Part shown: positions 24,137-35,700 of the stretch, one piece after another
Position numbering within the stretch: the stretch's first letter is position 1
Layout of the letters: every line of letters begins with the position of its first letter
NCBI GenBank assembly: GCA_964458335.1
Contig: CAYWIJ010000005.1
Location: 1 to 64,000, forward strand
Source of the DNA: Aalborg-AAW-1 sp964458335
GTDB taxonomy: Bacteria > Patescibacteriota > Gracilibacteria > Absconditabacterales > Absconditicoccaceae
Direction: 5' to 3'
DNA length: 64,000 bases
Translations under genes and position numbers: made by a program
The notes under the pieces: model-generated
Seen by the model: only the letters and a program-made list of their open reading frames with translations
The model's database searches: none
Told to the model about the DNA's origin: nothing

Positions 24137-24167
24137 AAAATAGTCTGTTTATGAAACAAACTATTTT
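24137..24167 (+). terminator. Hairpin between convergent genes
   Basis: AAAATAGTCTGTTT, loop ATG, AAACAAACTATTTT: a 14-bp stem with one mismatch directly after the DUF4230 stop. The U-tract is short, so it may act in both directions. Confidence 0.55.
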
Positions 24168-24187
24168 GTCTGAGAGAATCCTCTCAT

Positions 24188-24628
24188 TTAAGCTAGGTAT
24201 TCTAGCTCATTCTTTGTGAACTTCCTTCCCTTTTTAAAGAAGAAAGGCTTCACATTATAATTTTTAAACTCTCCCAAATTAGGGAGAATTGAAAGTATGT
24301 CACTTTCCTCCAATTGTTTAGATTGGATTAGGTGATAAACTTCTTTTTTTGTCTTCTTTGAGAAGACTGTATTATCAGAAGCTATAACCTTATATAAAGG
24401 TTCCTGTCCAATAATGTTTTTTAATTTATCTGCTATGCCTTCTACGACATAAGAGATATCTTTTTTTCTAACAGTTTTTGTCTTGCATAATGCAAGCAAA
24501 CTATTAGTTAATTTTTCATTAATCTTACTATTAGAATCTAATATTCTAAACGATAGATTAGTGTTTTCTTCTTTTTGGTAGAACTCTATATATAAAGCCT
24601 CACCACTAATTTTAATTTCTTGTTTCAT
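24188..24628 (-). CDS. Small orphan protein without TGA codons
   Basis: A 146-aa protein starting MKQEIKISGEALYIEF. A TTG start at 24685 would add 19 residues, but the ATG at 24628 is preferred. It is soluble, charged and rich in Lys/Glu/Leu, ending KKGRKFTKNELEYLA. All five of its glycines use GGN codons, unlike its neighbours, where roughly a third use TGA. No family was recognised. It stands between two terminator-like hairpins, convergent with the DUF4230 gene. A recent arrival from a standard-code source is possible but rests on few codons. Confidence 0.6.
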   Translation of the reverse strand: MKQEIKISGEALYIEFYQKEENTNLSFRILDSNSKINEKLTNSLLALCKTKTVRKKDISYVVEGIADKLKNIIGQEPLYKVIASDNTVFSKKTKKEVYHLIQSKQLEESDILSILPNLGEFKNYNVKPFFFKKGRKFTKNELEYLA

Positions 24629-24764
24629 TTTGTTTGTTTCATTTTTTTTATCTCTTAACGCAAGATAACAGATTATCGCGGCCAATATTTTCTAGAATTA
24701 TATTGACATAAGGATAATAAATATTTTCATATAAAAGTCAAATGTTTTTAGATGTAATCAAAAA

Positions 24765-24793
24765 ACCTAAGCAACTTCTGCCTAGGTCTTTTG
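24765..24793 (-). terminator. Rho-independent terminator of the membrane/lipoprotein operon
   Basis: On the minus strand ACCTAGGCA, loop GAAGT, TGCTTAGGT (one G-U pair) is followed by TTTTTTG. It lies 20 bp after the stop of the 251-aa membrane protein. Confidence 0.8.
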
Positions 24794-24807
24794 TATACTG
24801 AAGACTA

Positions 24808-25563
24808 TTATTGTTGTGGAATATCGACGGTAACTTCATCTTCAACCTCTTGTGTCTGAGTGACGTCAGCAAGCTGTGGGATAAAGAGAGGATTACTTCC
24901 TCACGTATAGATAGCATAGTAGATTTGTGTCCAGATACCATGCATAAGAGGGATCAGAACATAAGAAATCAAGAATGGCGAAAGAATATAGAGATAGAGT
25001 GAATTGGTTCCAAGTGTGGCTTGTCCTGTATCATCGCTCCCCATAGTCATAGTATAGATAGCCATATAGACAACTAATGTTAGTCCAAATCCTAAAAGTG
25101 TTCCGATCACATTGGAAGCTGAATAACTTGGATTCGTCGTAAGTTCTACTAACGTGTAACTGATAAAGAATGCAAACATTACGTGAAATGCATAGACAAA
25201 AAGGAGTGATGTCAACTCTCCACTCATCATAAGATAGATAGGTAAGAAAAGAAGAACTAATAATCCGTTTGCTAAAACAGAAAATCCAAACATTTTACCA
25301 AAATCATAATAATCCTGACCGAAAGCCATATTCAGAAGTCCAGCAAAGATTGCCATACCTATGAGTGTCACGACACAAGCTACTATTACGAGAATAAATG
25401 CCATAAACATTCCAGCGCTTTCTACAAAAAATTCTGTTCCCAATACTCCCATGAGAGCAAAAACGAGGATAGCAAGAATAAATCCGATCAGCAGTCAGAT
25501 ACCTGTTTTTCCTATCATTTGCCCACCTCCTGGATTCTGTGGTTCTGTAAATAATGAAGACAT
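24808..25563 (-). CDS. Polytopic membrane protein of unknown function
   Basis: A 251-aa protein with about seven hydrophobic segments. It has a Gly/Pro-rich cytosolic head (TEPQNPGGGQMIGKTG), then helices from residue about 22, and an acidic cytosolic tail (DVTQTQEVEDEVTVDIPQQ). The charge pattern and the isolated TTNPSYSASNVIG loop do not identify a family; it resembles Yip1-type or DUF-type small membrane proteins only in general size. It is the last gene of a four-gene minus-strand run (27048 to 24808) and is followed by a strong terminator. Confidence 0.75.
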
Positions 25564-25607
25564 TAAGAGAATGTATAGTGAAGAGTTAAAAGTGATCAGT
25601 ATAAATA

Positions 25608-26213
25608 TTAGGTATTTTGTGTGATATTACAAGAAATCGTACTCATCATGTGTTGTAACGTAGTGACATTATCCTTATTTGATGTACTAGCAGAGATTGT
25701 AATTACTTCTGATAGTCTGTGGATATAATGTTGTACAAAATAGAGTGTTTCTGACGAATTATTAGTCGGTGCAAGACGATAGATACTAAAAGTATTTGTA
25801 ATAGTAGGGATAGTGAGTGCATTACAAGTCATTACTCATTTTTGAAAATCTATGGATTTATATTGTCATCGTGTGTAGGACATGCCACCAATAGATGCTT
25901 GAACATAATCTTCTAATGATGCATTAGGAGAAAGTTTGTCATTTGAAATAACAATATTATCACTAAATCATTCTTGTAAAGGTAATGAATATAAAGCAAT
26001 CACCCTTGAAGATACTCTTGGATCGACCCATTCTCCTACGATTCACTGAATATACTGTTTATCAATATTCATAATATACGATGAGAATGAGATGGTTTGA
26101 TATACTTCTTCTTGTGGTTTTGATGAAAAAGAAAAACATCCTGATAATATGAGTGTACCTCCCACTATCAAGGTCATCGTTCCAAGATGTGTCAGAAATG
26201 ATCTTTTTTGCAT
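25608..26213 (-). CDS. Lipoprotein of unknown function
   Basis: A 201-aa precursor starting MQKRSFLTHLGTMTLIVGG, with a lipobox LILSGC (Cys26). The mature part begins SFSSKPQEE and continues as a mixed alpha/beta domain (YQTISFSSYIMNIDKQY, LYSLPLQEGFSDNIVIS, ending STISCNITQNT). The overall pattern recalls small PsbP/LpqN-like lipoproteins, but this is only a guess. It lies 3 bp downstream of the small membrane gene and 44 bp upstream of the polytopic protein, so it is co-transcribed. Confidence 0.7.
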
Positions 26214-26216
26214 GTA

Positions 26217-26510
26217 TTATTTTAAGAAAATATAGATAAGAGCAAGACCTACACCCACTACTGTACCGATTACAAATGATCTTAATTGAACTGCATTATA
26301 ATTATTGAGATCTTCCATATTGATAGTAGCAAGTTTTGATATGACATATCCGAACATAATACCGCAGAGTACAAGATATCCAGGAATAACATATTCTAAG
26401 AGAGATGTATACGCTGTTCCAAATAATAATTCTCATCTAAGAAAAAACACTCCTACAAATATCGTCAGGATATAATATATTATCTTAACAATACCATAGA
26501 AATGTTGCAT
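26217..26510 (-). CDS. Small two- to three-helix membrane protein
   Basis: A 97-aa protein with hydrophobic segments at about residues 6-26, 38-55 and 74-95, the last ending VGVGLALIYIFLK at the C-terminus. It has one TGA glycine (FLRGELLFG). It is tightly packed, 25 bp after the upstream lipoprotein gene and 3 bp before the next. No family was recognised. Confidence 0.65.
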
Positions 26511-26535
26511 GATGTCTATGAAATATAAATTTGTA

Positions 26536-27048
26536 TTATTGGTTTGATCCAGTAATTCCATCAACGATTCCACTCACTACTTCAGCGTCATTTACTGTTA
26601 TGGTATTATCATTAGTAGTAGATGGAGGAGTTGTATTAGAAACTTCTACCTCACCACTAATAGAATCAATTACTGAAGCGTCAACGGTGTTTTCTTCAGA
26701 GACTTCAGTTTCTTCATTATCTGAGATAGCAATATTAGGTATGTTACATCCCATTTCAGCGTAAGTAGAGGCATATGGTGTAGCATTATTCCAAGCTTGA
26801 GTACATGCTTGTTGAAGATCTGCTTCTGGAAGGTTTTTCCATGCCGCTATTGTTTGATCAATAATTGCATTTCCTTGTACATTATTTTCTTCTGATTTAT
26901 CAATGATACATCTCATAAGTTGAACATAATCATTACAAACTGCTACAGTAAACTCTTCAGTTTGTTGTTCTTTCTTAGTGCCAAAACAACCAGTTAGGAT
27001 AATTGCAGATACAACAACTCCTCATACCATAAGCGATTTTTTATTCAT
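26536..27048 (-). CDS. Lipoprotein with acidic Ser/Thr-rich tail
   Basis: A 170-aa precursor, MNKKSLMVGGVVVSAIILTGC, with a lipobox at Cys21. A short helical domain with four cysteines follows (CNDYVQLMRCIIDKSEEN..., QQACTQAWNN...MGCNIPNIAI), spaced as two possible disulfides. The C-terminal third is Asp/Glu/Thr/Asn-rich and probably unstructured (EETEVSEENTVDASV). It is the first gene of the minus-strand operon. The four-helix cysteine pattern hints at a small binding domain of unknown ligand. Confidence 0.7.
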
Positions 27049-27348
27049 TGATGCAAACAATAATAAATAATAAAACAAAAACCTAGTATTCTCTGAAATA
27101 TTTGAGAGACATACACTACTAATAGACATATATAGACACTTACGATATTATTGCAAGACTTTTTTACATGTTTTTTACATTATTTTCACATTATTGTATT
27201 TACAAAAAATATAATATAAATATAATAAATATTTATTGCTTTTTTTGTTCAAATTGATGAGAGTTCTTTTTATGATATTTGCTTGAAAAGATGATGAGAT
27301 TTTACTATACTCATCATTATTATTCTATTTTATTTTGTTTCTTCTATC
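27049..27348. other. 300-bp divergent intergenic region
   Basis: Very AT-rich DNA between the lipoprotein operon (-) and the 27349 gene (+). It must hold both promoters. I see -10-like AT boxes but no convincing -35/-10 pair, and no RNA gene. Confidence 0.5.
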
Positions 27349-28899
27349 ATGGCACTTCCACATCCAAAAAAACCACAACCAAGAGATAAAAAGTGAGTAT
27401 CTTCTCTTGATAATACTATAAAGAGTAAGAGTAGTTGAAGAAGTATAAAGAAATCAATCTCTACACCAGCACATGGATATCAATCCCATAAGAAATCTAC
27501 TGGAGGTAGCTGGCTTATTTTTATTATTCTCTTAATTGGAGCTCTCCTTGGTTGGATATATAGAGATAGTCTTTCTAAGATTTTTACAGACACGACTATA
27601 GATACTGGTAAGAATATTACAGGAGAATATACGCTTTTTGTTGGCAAAGAAGTTACATTTACTGGAACCTTAGAAAGAAATCCTTCTACAAGATACTCTT
27701 ATACTCATACTCTACAAGATAATAATTATGGTACTATTGGACTTCGTAGTAGTATGATCAATCTCTATGAATTACAAGGAGAAGTCTCTTTACACGGTAA
27801 AGTAGTAGATTTTACGAATAATATGTATATCGTAGAAGTATCTAGCATTGTTACTCCTTCTACAGGATCTGGGTCAGATATTCTTTATTTTGCTACTCCT
27901 TGAGTATTGGTACAAAATATTACCAAAGATGGTTTTAGTATTACACAAAATACAACTACAAAAACTATCTCTATCGTCAATCCTACAACAAATGCTCAGA
28001 TTAATATCAGATATTTCACTTGTACATCGGAAAAAACTTATGATTGTAAACAATTTGAAGAGTCATTCAGCACTACAAGTGGTGCACAATCTGTAGATAT
28101 GTATGGTAATAAATTTTATAAACTTAATGATGCAAATACATGGTTTGCAAATCTTGAAAATAGATATGGTATCTATATAGAAACTTCACATGAACAACTT
28201 TTCCCTATGATTATGGAGAAGATCCAATTCATTACAACAGAATGGGCAGAAAAATATCTTATAACAACTGCTAAAACTTTATGTAAGACATCAGATGCAA
28301 GATTACAAATGATTAGTTCTTGAAGTTTAGTTTCTACGATGACATGATTTGTATGGAATATAATTGGTACGGATACGAATTTAAAAGACATGAATTGTCT
28401 ACTATCCTTTAATCCTGAAGACTTAACTACAGTTACAGCTTCTTTGGCAATAAAGAGTGGTTTTGACCCAGTGAACGAAGTAACTGCAACATGATCAGTG
28501 CCAGTAGTTGATACGAAAGAGCCTATCGTGAAAGAACCAAGTACATCATTACCTACTCCCTCTACAAATCAGTTTCCTCTAAAACCTGGTAAAGAGATAC
28601 TTTTCTCTACGAGAGGAATGACAATTGTATTCCCATCTCCTAATATTTCTTTTGTGTCAACTACTATTTCAGAATGACCACAAGAATTACAATGTAATGC
28701 ACAAACTAATATTGTAGAATATGCAAAGAAAGATCAAATTGTAACTAACCCTTCAGTTTCATTGTATTTCTGTACGGGTACAATACCGTCTTCACTATCA
28801 AGTTCTTATAGAATCATTCCAGTAGGGACAACTACTATTCTTGTACAGGTTAATGATGCTTCTTGGGTGAATTTTGCTAATGCTATTACTATTAATTAG
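27349..28899 (+). CDS. Single-pass membrane-anchored extracytoplasmic protein, unknown function
   Basis: A 516-aa protein. A basic Pro/Lys/Ser-rich cytosolic head (residues 1-50, PHPKKPQPRDKK) precedes one membrane helix (SWLIFIILLIGALLGWIY, about 53-70). The outside part has a beta-rich domain (EVTFTGTLERNP, EVSLHGKVVDFTNNMYIVEV), a segment that resembles a photosystem-PsbP/DUF-like alpha/beta fold (SIVNPTTNAQINIRYFTC to the TARLQMISS region), a Pro/Thr linker and a C-terminal beta domain. None is assignable with confidence. Six to eight cysteines suggest disulfides. It resembles in layout the lipoprotein at 25608 across the divergent gap. Confidence 0.7.
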
Positions 28900-28960
28900 T
28901 TACTAGTTGTTAGGTAGTAGTTCTAACGCACCAAATTACCAATTCGCTAATTTGTCATTT
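28897..28960 (+). repeat. Degenerate 7-bp-periodic intergenic repeat
   Basis: Starts within the stop codon of the preceding gene: tagttac-tagttgt-taggtag-tagttct, then aacgcac-caaatta-ccaattc-gctaatt. This is the clearest of the heptamer border tracts. Confidence 0.55.
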
Positions 28961-28975
28961 TATCATATAATAACT

Positions 28976-29500
28976 ATGTCAAAAAAAAAATCTCATGATC
29001 TTCTAGAACAATATGAACTCCAGATCGGAGCAGATAATCCTATTCTCAGAACAGTATGTGATGAAGTCACAGAATTTTGACCAGAACTTAAGCAATTGAG
29101 TAAAGATATGCAAAAATTGATGAGATTGCACTATGGAACAGGACTTGCTGCTCCTCAAATTGGCGTTCCTATAAGACTTATTACTACTATCCAATGGAAA
29201 AAAAAGGGTAATAAAATGAGTGAAATAGGAGAAACGGTCTTGGTCAATCCTGTTATTGTTCAGGAAGTAGACGAAGAAATATTGTCAGAAGAATCCTGTC
29301 TTTCTATTCCTGATTTTACAGGTTATGTTGATAGAAAAAAGCTTATTACTGTTGAATATCAAGATATCAATGGACAAAAGAAGACAAAAGAATTTCAAGG
29401 ATATAATGCAACGGTACTTCAGCATGAAATAGACCATCTGAATGGTATTCTCTTTATTGATAAATTGAGTAAGAAAACACCAAAAGGTAAGAAAAAATAA
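28976..29500 (+). CDS. def: Peptide deformylase
   Basis: Removes the N-formyl group from nascent proteins using a metal ion. The 174-aa length is normal. All three family motifs are present: GTGLAAPQIG (about residues 57-66), EESCLS with the metal-binding Cys (about 104-109; the usual glycine in EGCLS is Ser), and QHEIDHLNG with the HExxH zinc/iron ligands and catalytic Glu (about 149-157). TEFGPEL near the start carries a TGA glycine. The C-terminus is Lys-rich. A TATAAT box ends only five bases before the ATG, so the mRNA may be leaderless. The Rel gene follows after 23 bp. Confidence 0.95.
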
Positions 29501-29523
29501 TTTTATTACATACGAAATGGACG

Positions 29524-31749
29524 ATGGCAAATTTATGGTATGCGTATGGATTAGAAGCGATGGAAGATTTTCTTACATATGATGAAGAAGATACGAGTCA
29601 TGATGATGTGAAAATTATGGAACAAATTATTCGTACAGCAAGTAAATATCTGCCTGAAGATGAAATTCGTAAAATACAAAAAGCATATATTTATGCTGCT
29701 CAAGCTCATAATGGACAGAAGAGATTGTCAGGAGAAGATTATATTGTGCATCCACTCAGAGCAACACAGATCCTTATGACACTCAAACCTGATTCAGTTA
29801 CAATACAAACTTGTATCCTCCATGATGTTATTGAAGATACTGATGTGAAATATGAAGATATTAAGACTGAATTTTGACAGGAAGTAGCCGATTTATGTGA
29901 GTGATTGGTCAAAGTATCAAAAGTAAGATATCAAGGAGAAGATAGACATATTGAGACATTAAAAAAAACCTTTTTAGCCATGGCAAGTGATTTGAGAGTG
30001 ATTTTTGTAAAAATTGCTGATCGTATTCACAATATTCAGACACTTCATTTTCATCCTAAAGAAGAAAAAAAACAGAGAATTGCACTTGAGACATTAAAAA
30101 TTTATGTACCTATCTGCAAAAGATTGGGATTATATCAATTTCAACTCTATCTTGAAAATGGTGTCTTCAAGATTCTCCATCCACAAGAATATCAACAAGT
30201 GATGAATTTTCTGAAAAAAACATATCCTCACGCTGATCGTGATATTATCAAAGGAAAATTAAAGCTAGAAAAAGCTCTTATTTCAAAAGGAATCAGCCGT
30301 TTTTCTATCACAGGAAGGGTAAAAAGTCCTTATAGAATTTATGAAAAATTAGTGAATAAGTATCATGGATTAGATTTTTCGAAGGTATTTGATGTGATGG
30401 CATTCCGTATTGTGGTTGATACGATACCTGAATGTTATAATGTCTTAGGTATTATCCATAGTTCCTACAATCCATTGATCAATAAAATTAAAGATTATAT
30501 TGCCGTCCCAAAATTTAATGATTATCAGAGTCTCCATACTACTATATTAGGTTTATATCCGTTTCCCATAGAAATACAAATTAGAACTAAAGATATGAAT
30601 GCTATAGCTGAGTTTGGTGTAGCTGCTCATTTTCTTTATAAAGATACAGAAGATGGACAGTCAGTATTAACACAAAGACAATCTCAATGGATGCAAGACT
30701 TACAAGATAGTGTCCATAAATATCAGACAGAAGAAAAGAAAGATGCATTCAAAGATAAACTTGCAATTGAATTACTCGACAATAGTATTTTTGTCTATAC
30801 CCCAAAAGGAGATGTGATTGAATTAACGAAATGAAGTACTGTCTTAGATTTTGCTTTTAGGGTACATACTGATGTATGACTAAAATTCAAAAACGCGACT
30901 GTCAATGGAACAATCAAACCTATCAGTCATGTTATCAAGTCAGGAGATATTGTTTCTATTAACACGTATAAAAATAGATATACCGCTACGAAATATTGGT
31001 TGGATTATCTTCATACTCCTACTGCGAAATCGAAACTCACAAGATTTATTAAGCAACAGGAAAAAGATATCTATATTCAAAAGGGTATTGATATTATAGA
31101 AAATAAACTTGCTAAATATAATCTTCCACTCATGAGTAATGATAAAGATAAGATTAAAAAACACTATGGAGAGCACTTTGAACATACGATGATGCAAGTA
31201 GCAAGTAAATCTATCTCTCCGATGACAATTTTGAAAGAAATATATGCTATTACATGAGAATGACCAAAACTTCAAAAATATATTGAACCAGTTCCTAAAA
31301 ATGATGAAATTGGAACGGTTATTATTGATGATTCAAGATTGTTTGAATATGAACTCTGTCCACAGTGTCATCCTCGTCTGTCTGACAAAATCATAGCAAG
31401 AAGTTGAAAAGATGGTATGAAGATACATACCCTTCAGTGTAAAGCACTGCAAACAGTGGCGCTAGATAAGCTGATAAAAGCACATTGGTCTACTGAAGAA
31501 CCACAACTTTATCATTTCGATATTATATTGACATTGTATCATAAAAATACAAATCTTATTATGTTACTTTCTACTTTACAAGATTTAGGGATAGCGATCG
31601 AATCTGTCAATATTCAGCGTCCTACTGATGGAAGTTATACAATTCATATCCAATTTAGCCATAAAAACCCTAGTAAAATTGCTTATGTTATTCATTATAT
31701 CCAAAAAAATTATGGAACTAATAGTAGTCTTAAGAAAAAAATTTCTTAG
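29524..31749 (+). CDS. rel: Bifunctional (p)ppGpp synthetase/hydrolase, RelA/SpoT family
   Basis: Makes and degrades the alarmone (p)ppGpp. The 741 aa carry the full long-RSH layout: an HD hydrolase domain with HPLRATQIL and intact LHDVIEDTD (about residues 75-105); a synthetase domain with GRVKSPYRIYEKL, FDVMAFRIVVD, IKDYIAVPK.NDYQSLHTT and EIQIRT..MNAIAEFGVAAH (about 260-365); a TGS domain (IFVYTPKGDVIEL, about 420); a Cys/His zinc-finger region (CPQCHPR...HTLQC, about 620-645); and an ACT-like C-terminus. Both active sites look functional. TGA glycines occur in linkers and in the TGS domain. The ATG at 29517 is out of frame. It is probably co-transcribed with def. Confidence 0.95.
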
Positions 31750-31763
31750 AAGTTTGGAAAGTA

Positions 31764-31792
31764 TTGCTTTTTTTAAAAAAGTTCTGTATACT
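31764..31792 (+). promoter_or_regulatory. Sigma70-like promoter for the 31824 gene
   Basis: TTGCTT (31764-31769), a 17-bp spacer, then TATACT (31787-31792). It predicts a transcript start near 31799 and a leader of about 25 nt, and argues against any start codon at 31764. Confidence 0.55.
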
Positions 31793-31823
31793 AATTTATA
31801 AATTTATTTTTTATCTACCACAC

Positions 31824-32486
31824 ATGAATACACTTATGCAACTTACAGGAGAACAGCTTTCTGGAACTATGACAGGAACGGAAGAGATTGTGGCTCATGT
31901 TGTCGATACGACGAGTGATATTGTTACTAACGTATTACCAATTGATGTTTTACATGGACTATCTACCTCTTTTAGTTCATTGAGTATCCCTTTTTATGTG
32001 ATAGTTTTTCTTTGGATTCTGACTATTATTTGGGTTATTAAAGATAGTAATTATAGATCAAGTAGTATTGGATTTGTTGTTTTTTCGCTTTTTTTAGTAA
32101 CTATTGGTACTCCAGTGATTGGTCTTCCCCTCTATTTTGCAATTAGACCATTAGGTTATAAATATGAAAGAGCGTATTGGAAAGCTATTATGACTCAAGA
32201 TTCTTTTGAAGAAGATGAAGTAGAAGTTATGCAAGCAAATAGCTCAAGAGAATATTGGCAAAATAAATATAAGTCTTCCTCTGATCAAACTTGGCAGGAT
32301 AAATCTTCCCCAAAGAGAGAAGAACAAATAATTGCTTGAGCTGATGAAGATCATCTTGCATCGTTAAAAAAACAGGCTACAGTTGCCAAAAGAAGGGTAA
32401 CTAGAGCAGCTCATACATCAGAAACAAAGAAGACAACTCCATCATCACCTCCTAAAGCAAAGAAACCTAATCCAAGAAGAAAGTAA
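31824..32486 (+). CDS. Two-helix membrane protein with basic cytosolic tail
   Basis: A 220-aa protein. After a Thr/Glu-rich N-terminal segment come two membrane helices (FYVIVFLWILTIIWVIKD, about residues 60-77, and IGFVVFSLFLVTIGTPVIGLPLYF, about 86-108), like a PLDc_N or phospholipase-D-nuclease N-terminal anchor. The remaining 110 residues are charged and end in a Lys/Arg/Pro-rich, probably disordered tail (TSETKKTTPSSPPKAKK). An upstream start at 31764 is rejected because it overlaps the promoter. It is followed by a strong terminator. Confidence 0.7.
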
Positions 32487-32538
32487 TAGGTATAATTCAA
32501 AAAAGACCATATCCTGACTTGAATATGGTTTGGCTCTT

Positions 32539-32570
32539 GCATAGGAAATTTCTAAAACCTATGCTTTTTT
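32539..32570 (+). terminator. Rho-independent terminator
   Basis: GCATAGG, a 12-nt loop, CCTATGC, then T6. It ends the 31824 transcription unit. A weaker CCATAT/ATATGG hairpin lies just upstream at about 32508-32528. Confidence 0.85.
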
Positions 32571-32664
32571 AGTAGAGATGGTTATTGTGATGAATGAGAA
32601 GAGGTTGCGATATTTTTGTAATATTTTCACATAAAAGCAGAATGATGAGTTTATAAAGTAGGTA

Positions 32665-32693
32665 TTGAATATGACATGCAAAATGCTTATACT
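32665..32693 (+). promoter_or_regulatory. Sigma70-like promoter of the PBP gene
   Basis: TTGAAT (32665-32670), a 17-bp spacer, then TATACT (32688-32693). It places the transcript start near 32700, which fixes the PBP start at the ATG of 32737. Confidence 0.6.
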
Positions 32694-32736
32694 TTATACG
32701 GTAGAATTTATGATATTTTATAGTTATTACTTTTTA

Positions 32737-35700
32737 ATGACATCAACATCAAATGGATGGAATAGTGACTCACAACAGGGGTCAGATAACTCATCTTTTT
32801 CAAGAAAACATATTTCATCTCGCTCAGAAAGTAGTTCCTCAAGTCAATCAAAAAGTGCTTCATCACGATCATCACAAGGGACGAAAAATATGGGAAGATC
32901 ATCGACGAATGCACGTTGGTCACCATCATCATATGGAAAATCTCTTCGTCAGTATAGAGCATCAAGTACTAGTCTTTCTAGAGGAGGTGGGAATATTTTT
33001 CAGAGAGCTTGGAAGTGGAGTGTTTATATGTTTCAATCGGGACAATGGTGGAAGCCAGTATTGTATATAGGTTGATCACTTGTTGGAATGTATCTGATTT
33101 GGGTATATTTTGCGGTGGCTTCTCAGCTACCAGTCATTACTAACGATACATTACAGAATGGAAATTTTTCGCAAACAAGTATCGTTTCTGACAGAAATGG
33201 GGAAGTATTGTATAGATTTTATGAAGAGAATAGAGAATTTGTAAATTATGAAGATATTGCTCCGCAAGCAATCAACGCCTTTGTCTCCATCGAAGATCAA
33301 TCATTTTGGACAAATGGGGGAGTAGATTTCAAAGGATTGCTCAGAAATGTGTATGGAACTCTTCAAAGAGCTATAGGTATAAGTACAAGAGTAGGTGGTG
33401 CTTCGACTATTACTCAACAGTTGCTCAAAAATATCCTTGCTTTAGATAAAAATGAAAGTGGTTTCTATGATACTGTCGTTCGTAAGCACAAAGAGTGGCT
33501 TCTTGTAGGAAAACTAGCAGATGTAATCAAAAATGATATTAGGAAACAACATCCTGGTATCAGTACTAGTGATCTCGATAAAAAATCTAAAGAAAGAGTG
33601 ATGGAATTGTATATCAATTTTATCTACTTAGGAAATCAAGCACACGGTATCCAAGCAGCATCTCAATCATATTTTGCAAAAAATGCAAAAAATCTAACTA
33701 TTGTAGAAAGTGCAATCTTAGCTTCTATGCCTCAGTCACCTTCGTATTATGATCTCTACAAAAATCCTACAAGAGTATTGGGAGATTTTTCTATTACTGC
33801 TACTGATGGATCTAAAGTTGTATCAGGAGATGTGTATAATACTATTGTGAATTCGATAGGGAATCTTGTTTTTGATGCTAAACATACTATTAGTAAGGGT
33901 AATAATTCATTCCAAAATTTCACTTCTAAAATTGTACCATCAAATATGACTGTTGGTGGTGCTATCTATACCGTATCATATACACCAGGAAGAAAAGATG
34001 CTGTATTAAATAGAATGTATGAAGATGGATATATCACTGAAGAAGAACTGAAACAAGCATTTATCGATGGTCTTAACCTCAAACTTGCAAGTGGTAAAGT
34101 AGCTATTAAAACACCACATTTTGTCTTCTGGATTAGAGATCTTATTTTGAATGATCCTGCATTTAAGGATTTGAAAATCACTGAAGATATGTTGTATCAA
34201 GGTGGCTTACAAATAAAAACTACCTTAGATAATAATATCCAACAGATTGCTGAACAAGCAGTGAAAGATAATATGCCAATTTTGTATGATAGAGGATGAA
34301 ATAATAGATCACTCATCCATGTAGATACGCTGAATGGAGATGTATTAGCATATGTAGGATCTGCTGATTATAACAATACTGAAATTGAATGACAAAATGA
34401 TATGGTCAGAAATAAGAGACAACCTGGTTCAAGTATCAAACCTCTTGTCTATTCTTATTTTCTTCAAAATGTACCAAGTACGTTAGATACTCCTATCTAT
34501 GATATTCCCTTTACAGTAGGTGGACTCTCTCCAAATAATGCTGATGGAAAATTTAATGGACCGCTACCGCTAAGACAAGCATTAGCCTATAGTAGAAATA
34601 TACCAGCAGTAAAAGTTTATCTCTGAGCAGGACAAGAAGGGAAAATTAAGCCGTTCTTACAAGAATTAGGTCTGACTTCATTGCAATCTAATCATGAATA
34701 TGGATATTCACTTGCATTATGAGCGTGAGAAGTATCGATGCTTGAAATGGCGCAAGCTTATAGTGCTCTTAGTCAACTCTGAGAATCAGCAAAGATCAAT
34801 CCTATCTTAGAAATTAAAGATAAAAATGGTAATCTCCTTTATGAAAAAAAAGCAGAAAGAACAAAAACGAGTTTAGAGCCAGCAGTTGCATCTTTGATGT
34901 GGGAAATTCTTTCTAACCCAAGTAATATGCCTCCAGGTTGGGTAGGTTATTATTCAGTAAAAGGACTGAAATATGCGGTTAAATCAGGAACCTCTAACAA
35001 AGTCATTCAACAAGATGGAAAGGATGTTAGTCTTCCAAGAGATGGATGGTTAGCGACCTATACTCCGACAAGTGTAACGATGTACTGGTGAGGAAATGCG
35101 AATGATAAACCAATGAATAAAACAGCACTCTGATTGTTACTCAATTCTGATGTTAATAAATCATTCTATGGTGCTATGCTGGAGAAAGGCTATATCAATA
35201 ATGAAGCGATGCCAGTTGTGGCTGAAAAACAAGTAACGATTTCAAAAATTACAGGTAGATTAGCAACTGATGCTACTCCTGAAGAGTATAAGGTACAGAC
35301 GGTAGGATTTAATACCAATATTCCCAATGATGGTGCATATACCACTATTTCAGTAGATAATTTCTGTGGCGGGAAAATATCTCCTCTTACTCCACCAGAA
35401 CAAAGACAAAGAGTATTACTCTTTCAACCTGTATCGATCACTTCTTTTGATACCCAAGATATTATTAAGTGGTATGATGAACAAAATAAACTCTTATCTA
35501 CAGAGCCAAATAATATATATGCGAGACTGTTTGCTGAAGAACCAACCGAGTACTGTGAAGGTAGAGCCGTCGAAAACTCTGATAGCGTTCAAGTTTCTAC
35601 TCTCCTTACTAAGAATCAGTCAGTAACGGAAAAATTTTCCTTATGATTTGGCGCGTCGAGCGCTAACGGTAATATCACTAAGATAACTATTTTAGCTAAT

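Noticed and set aside
31764..31823. Upstream start of the two-helix membrane protein at 31764
   Set aside because: It overlaps the promoter TTGCTT-17-TATACT; the ATG at 31824 is downstream of the expected transcript start.
32665..32736. TTG start at 32665 for the PBP
   Set aside because: The stretch coincides with a -35/-10 promoter pair, so the ATG at 32737 is preferred.
32753..33070. Histidine-rich ORF overlapping the PBP head
   Set aside because: It is a frame shadow of the Ser/Arg-rich PBP N-terminus.
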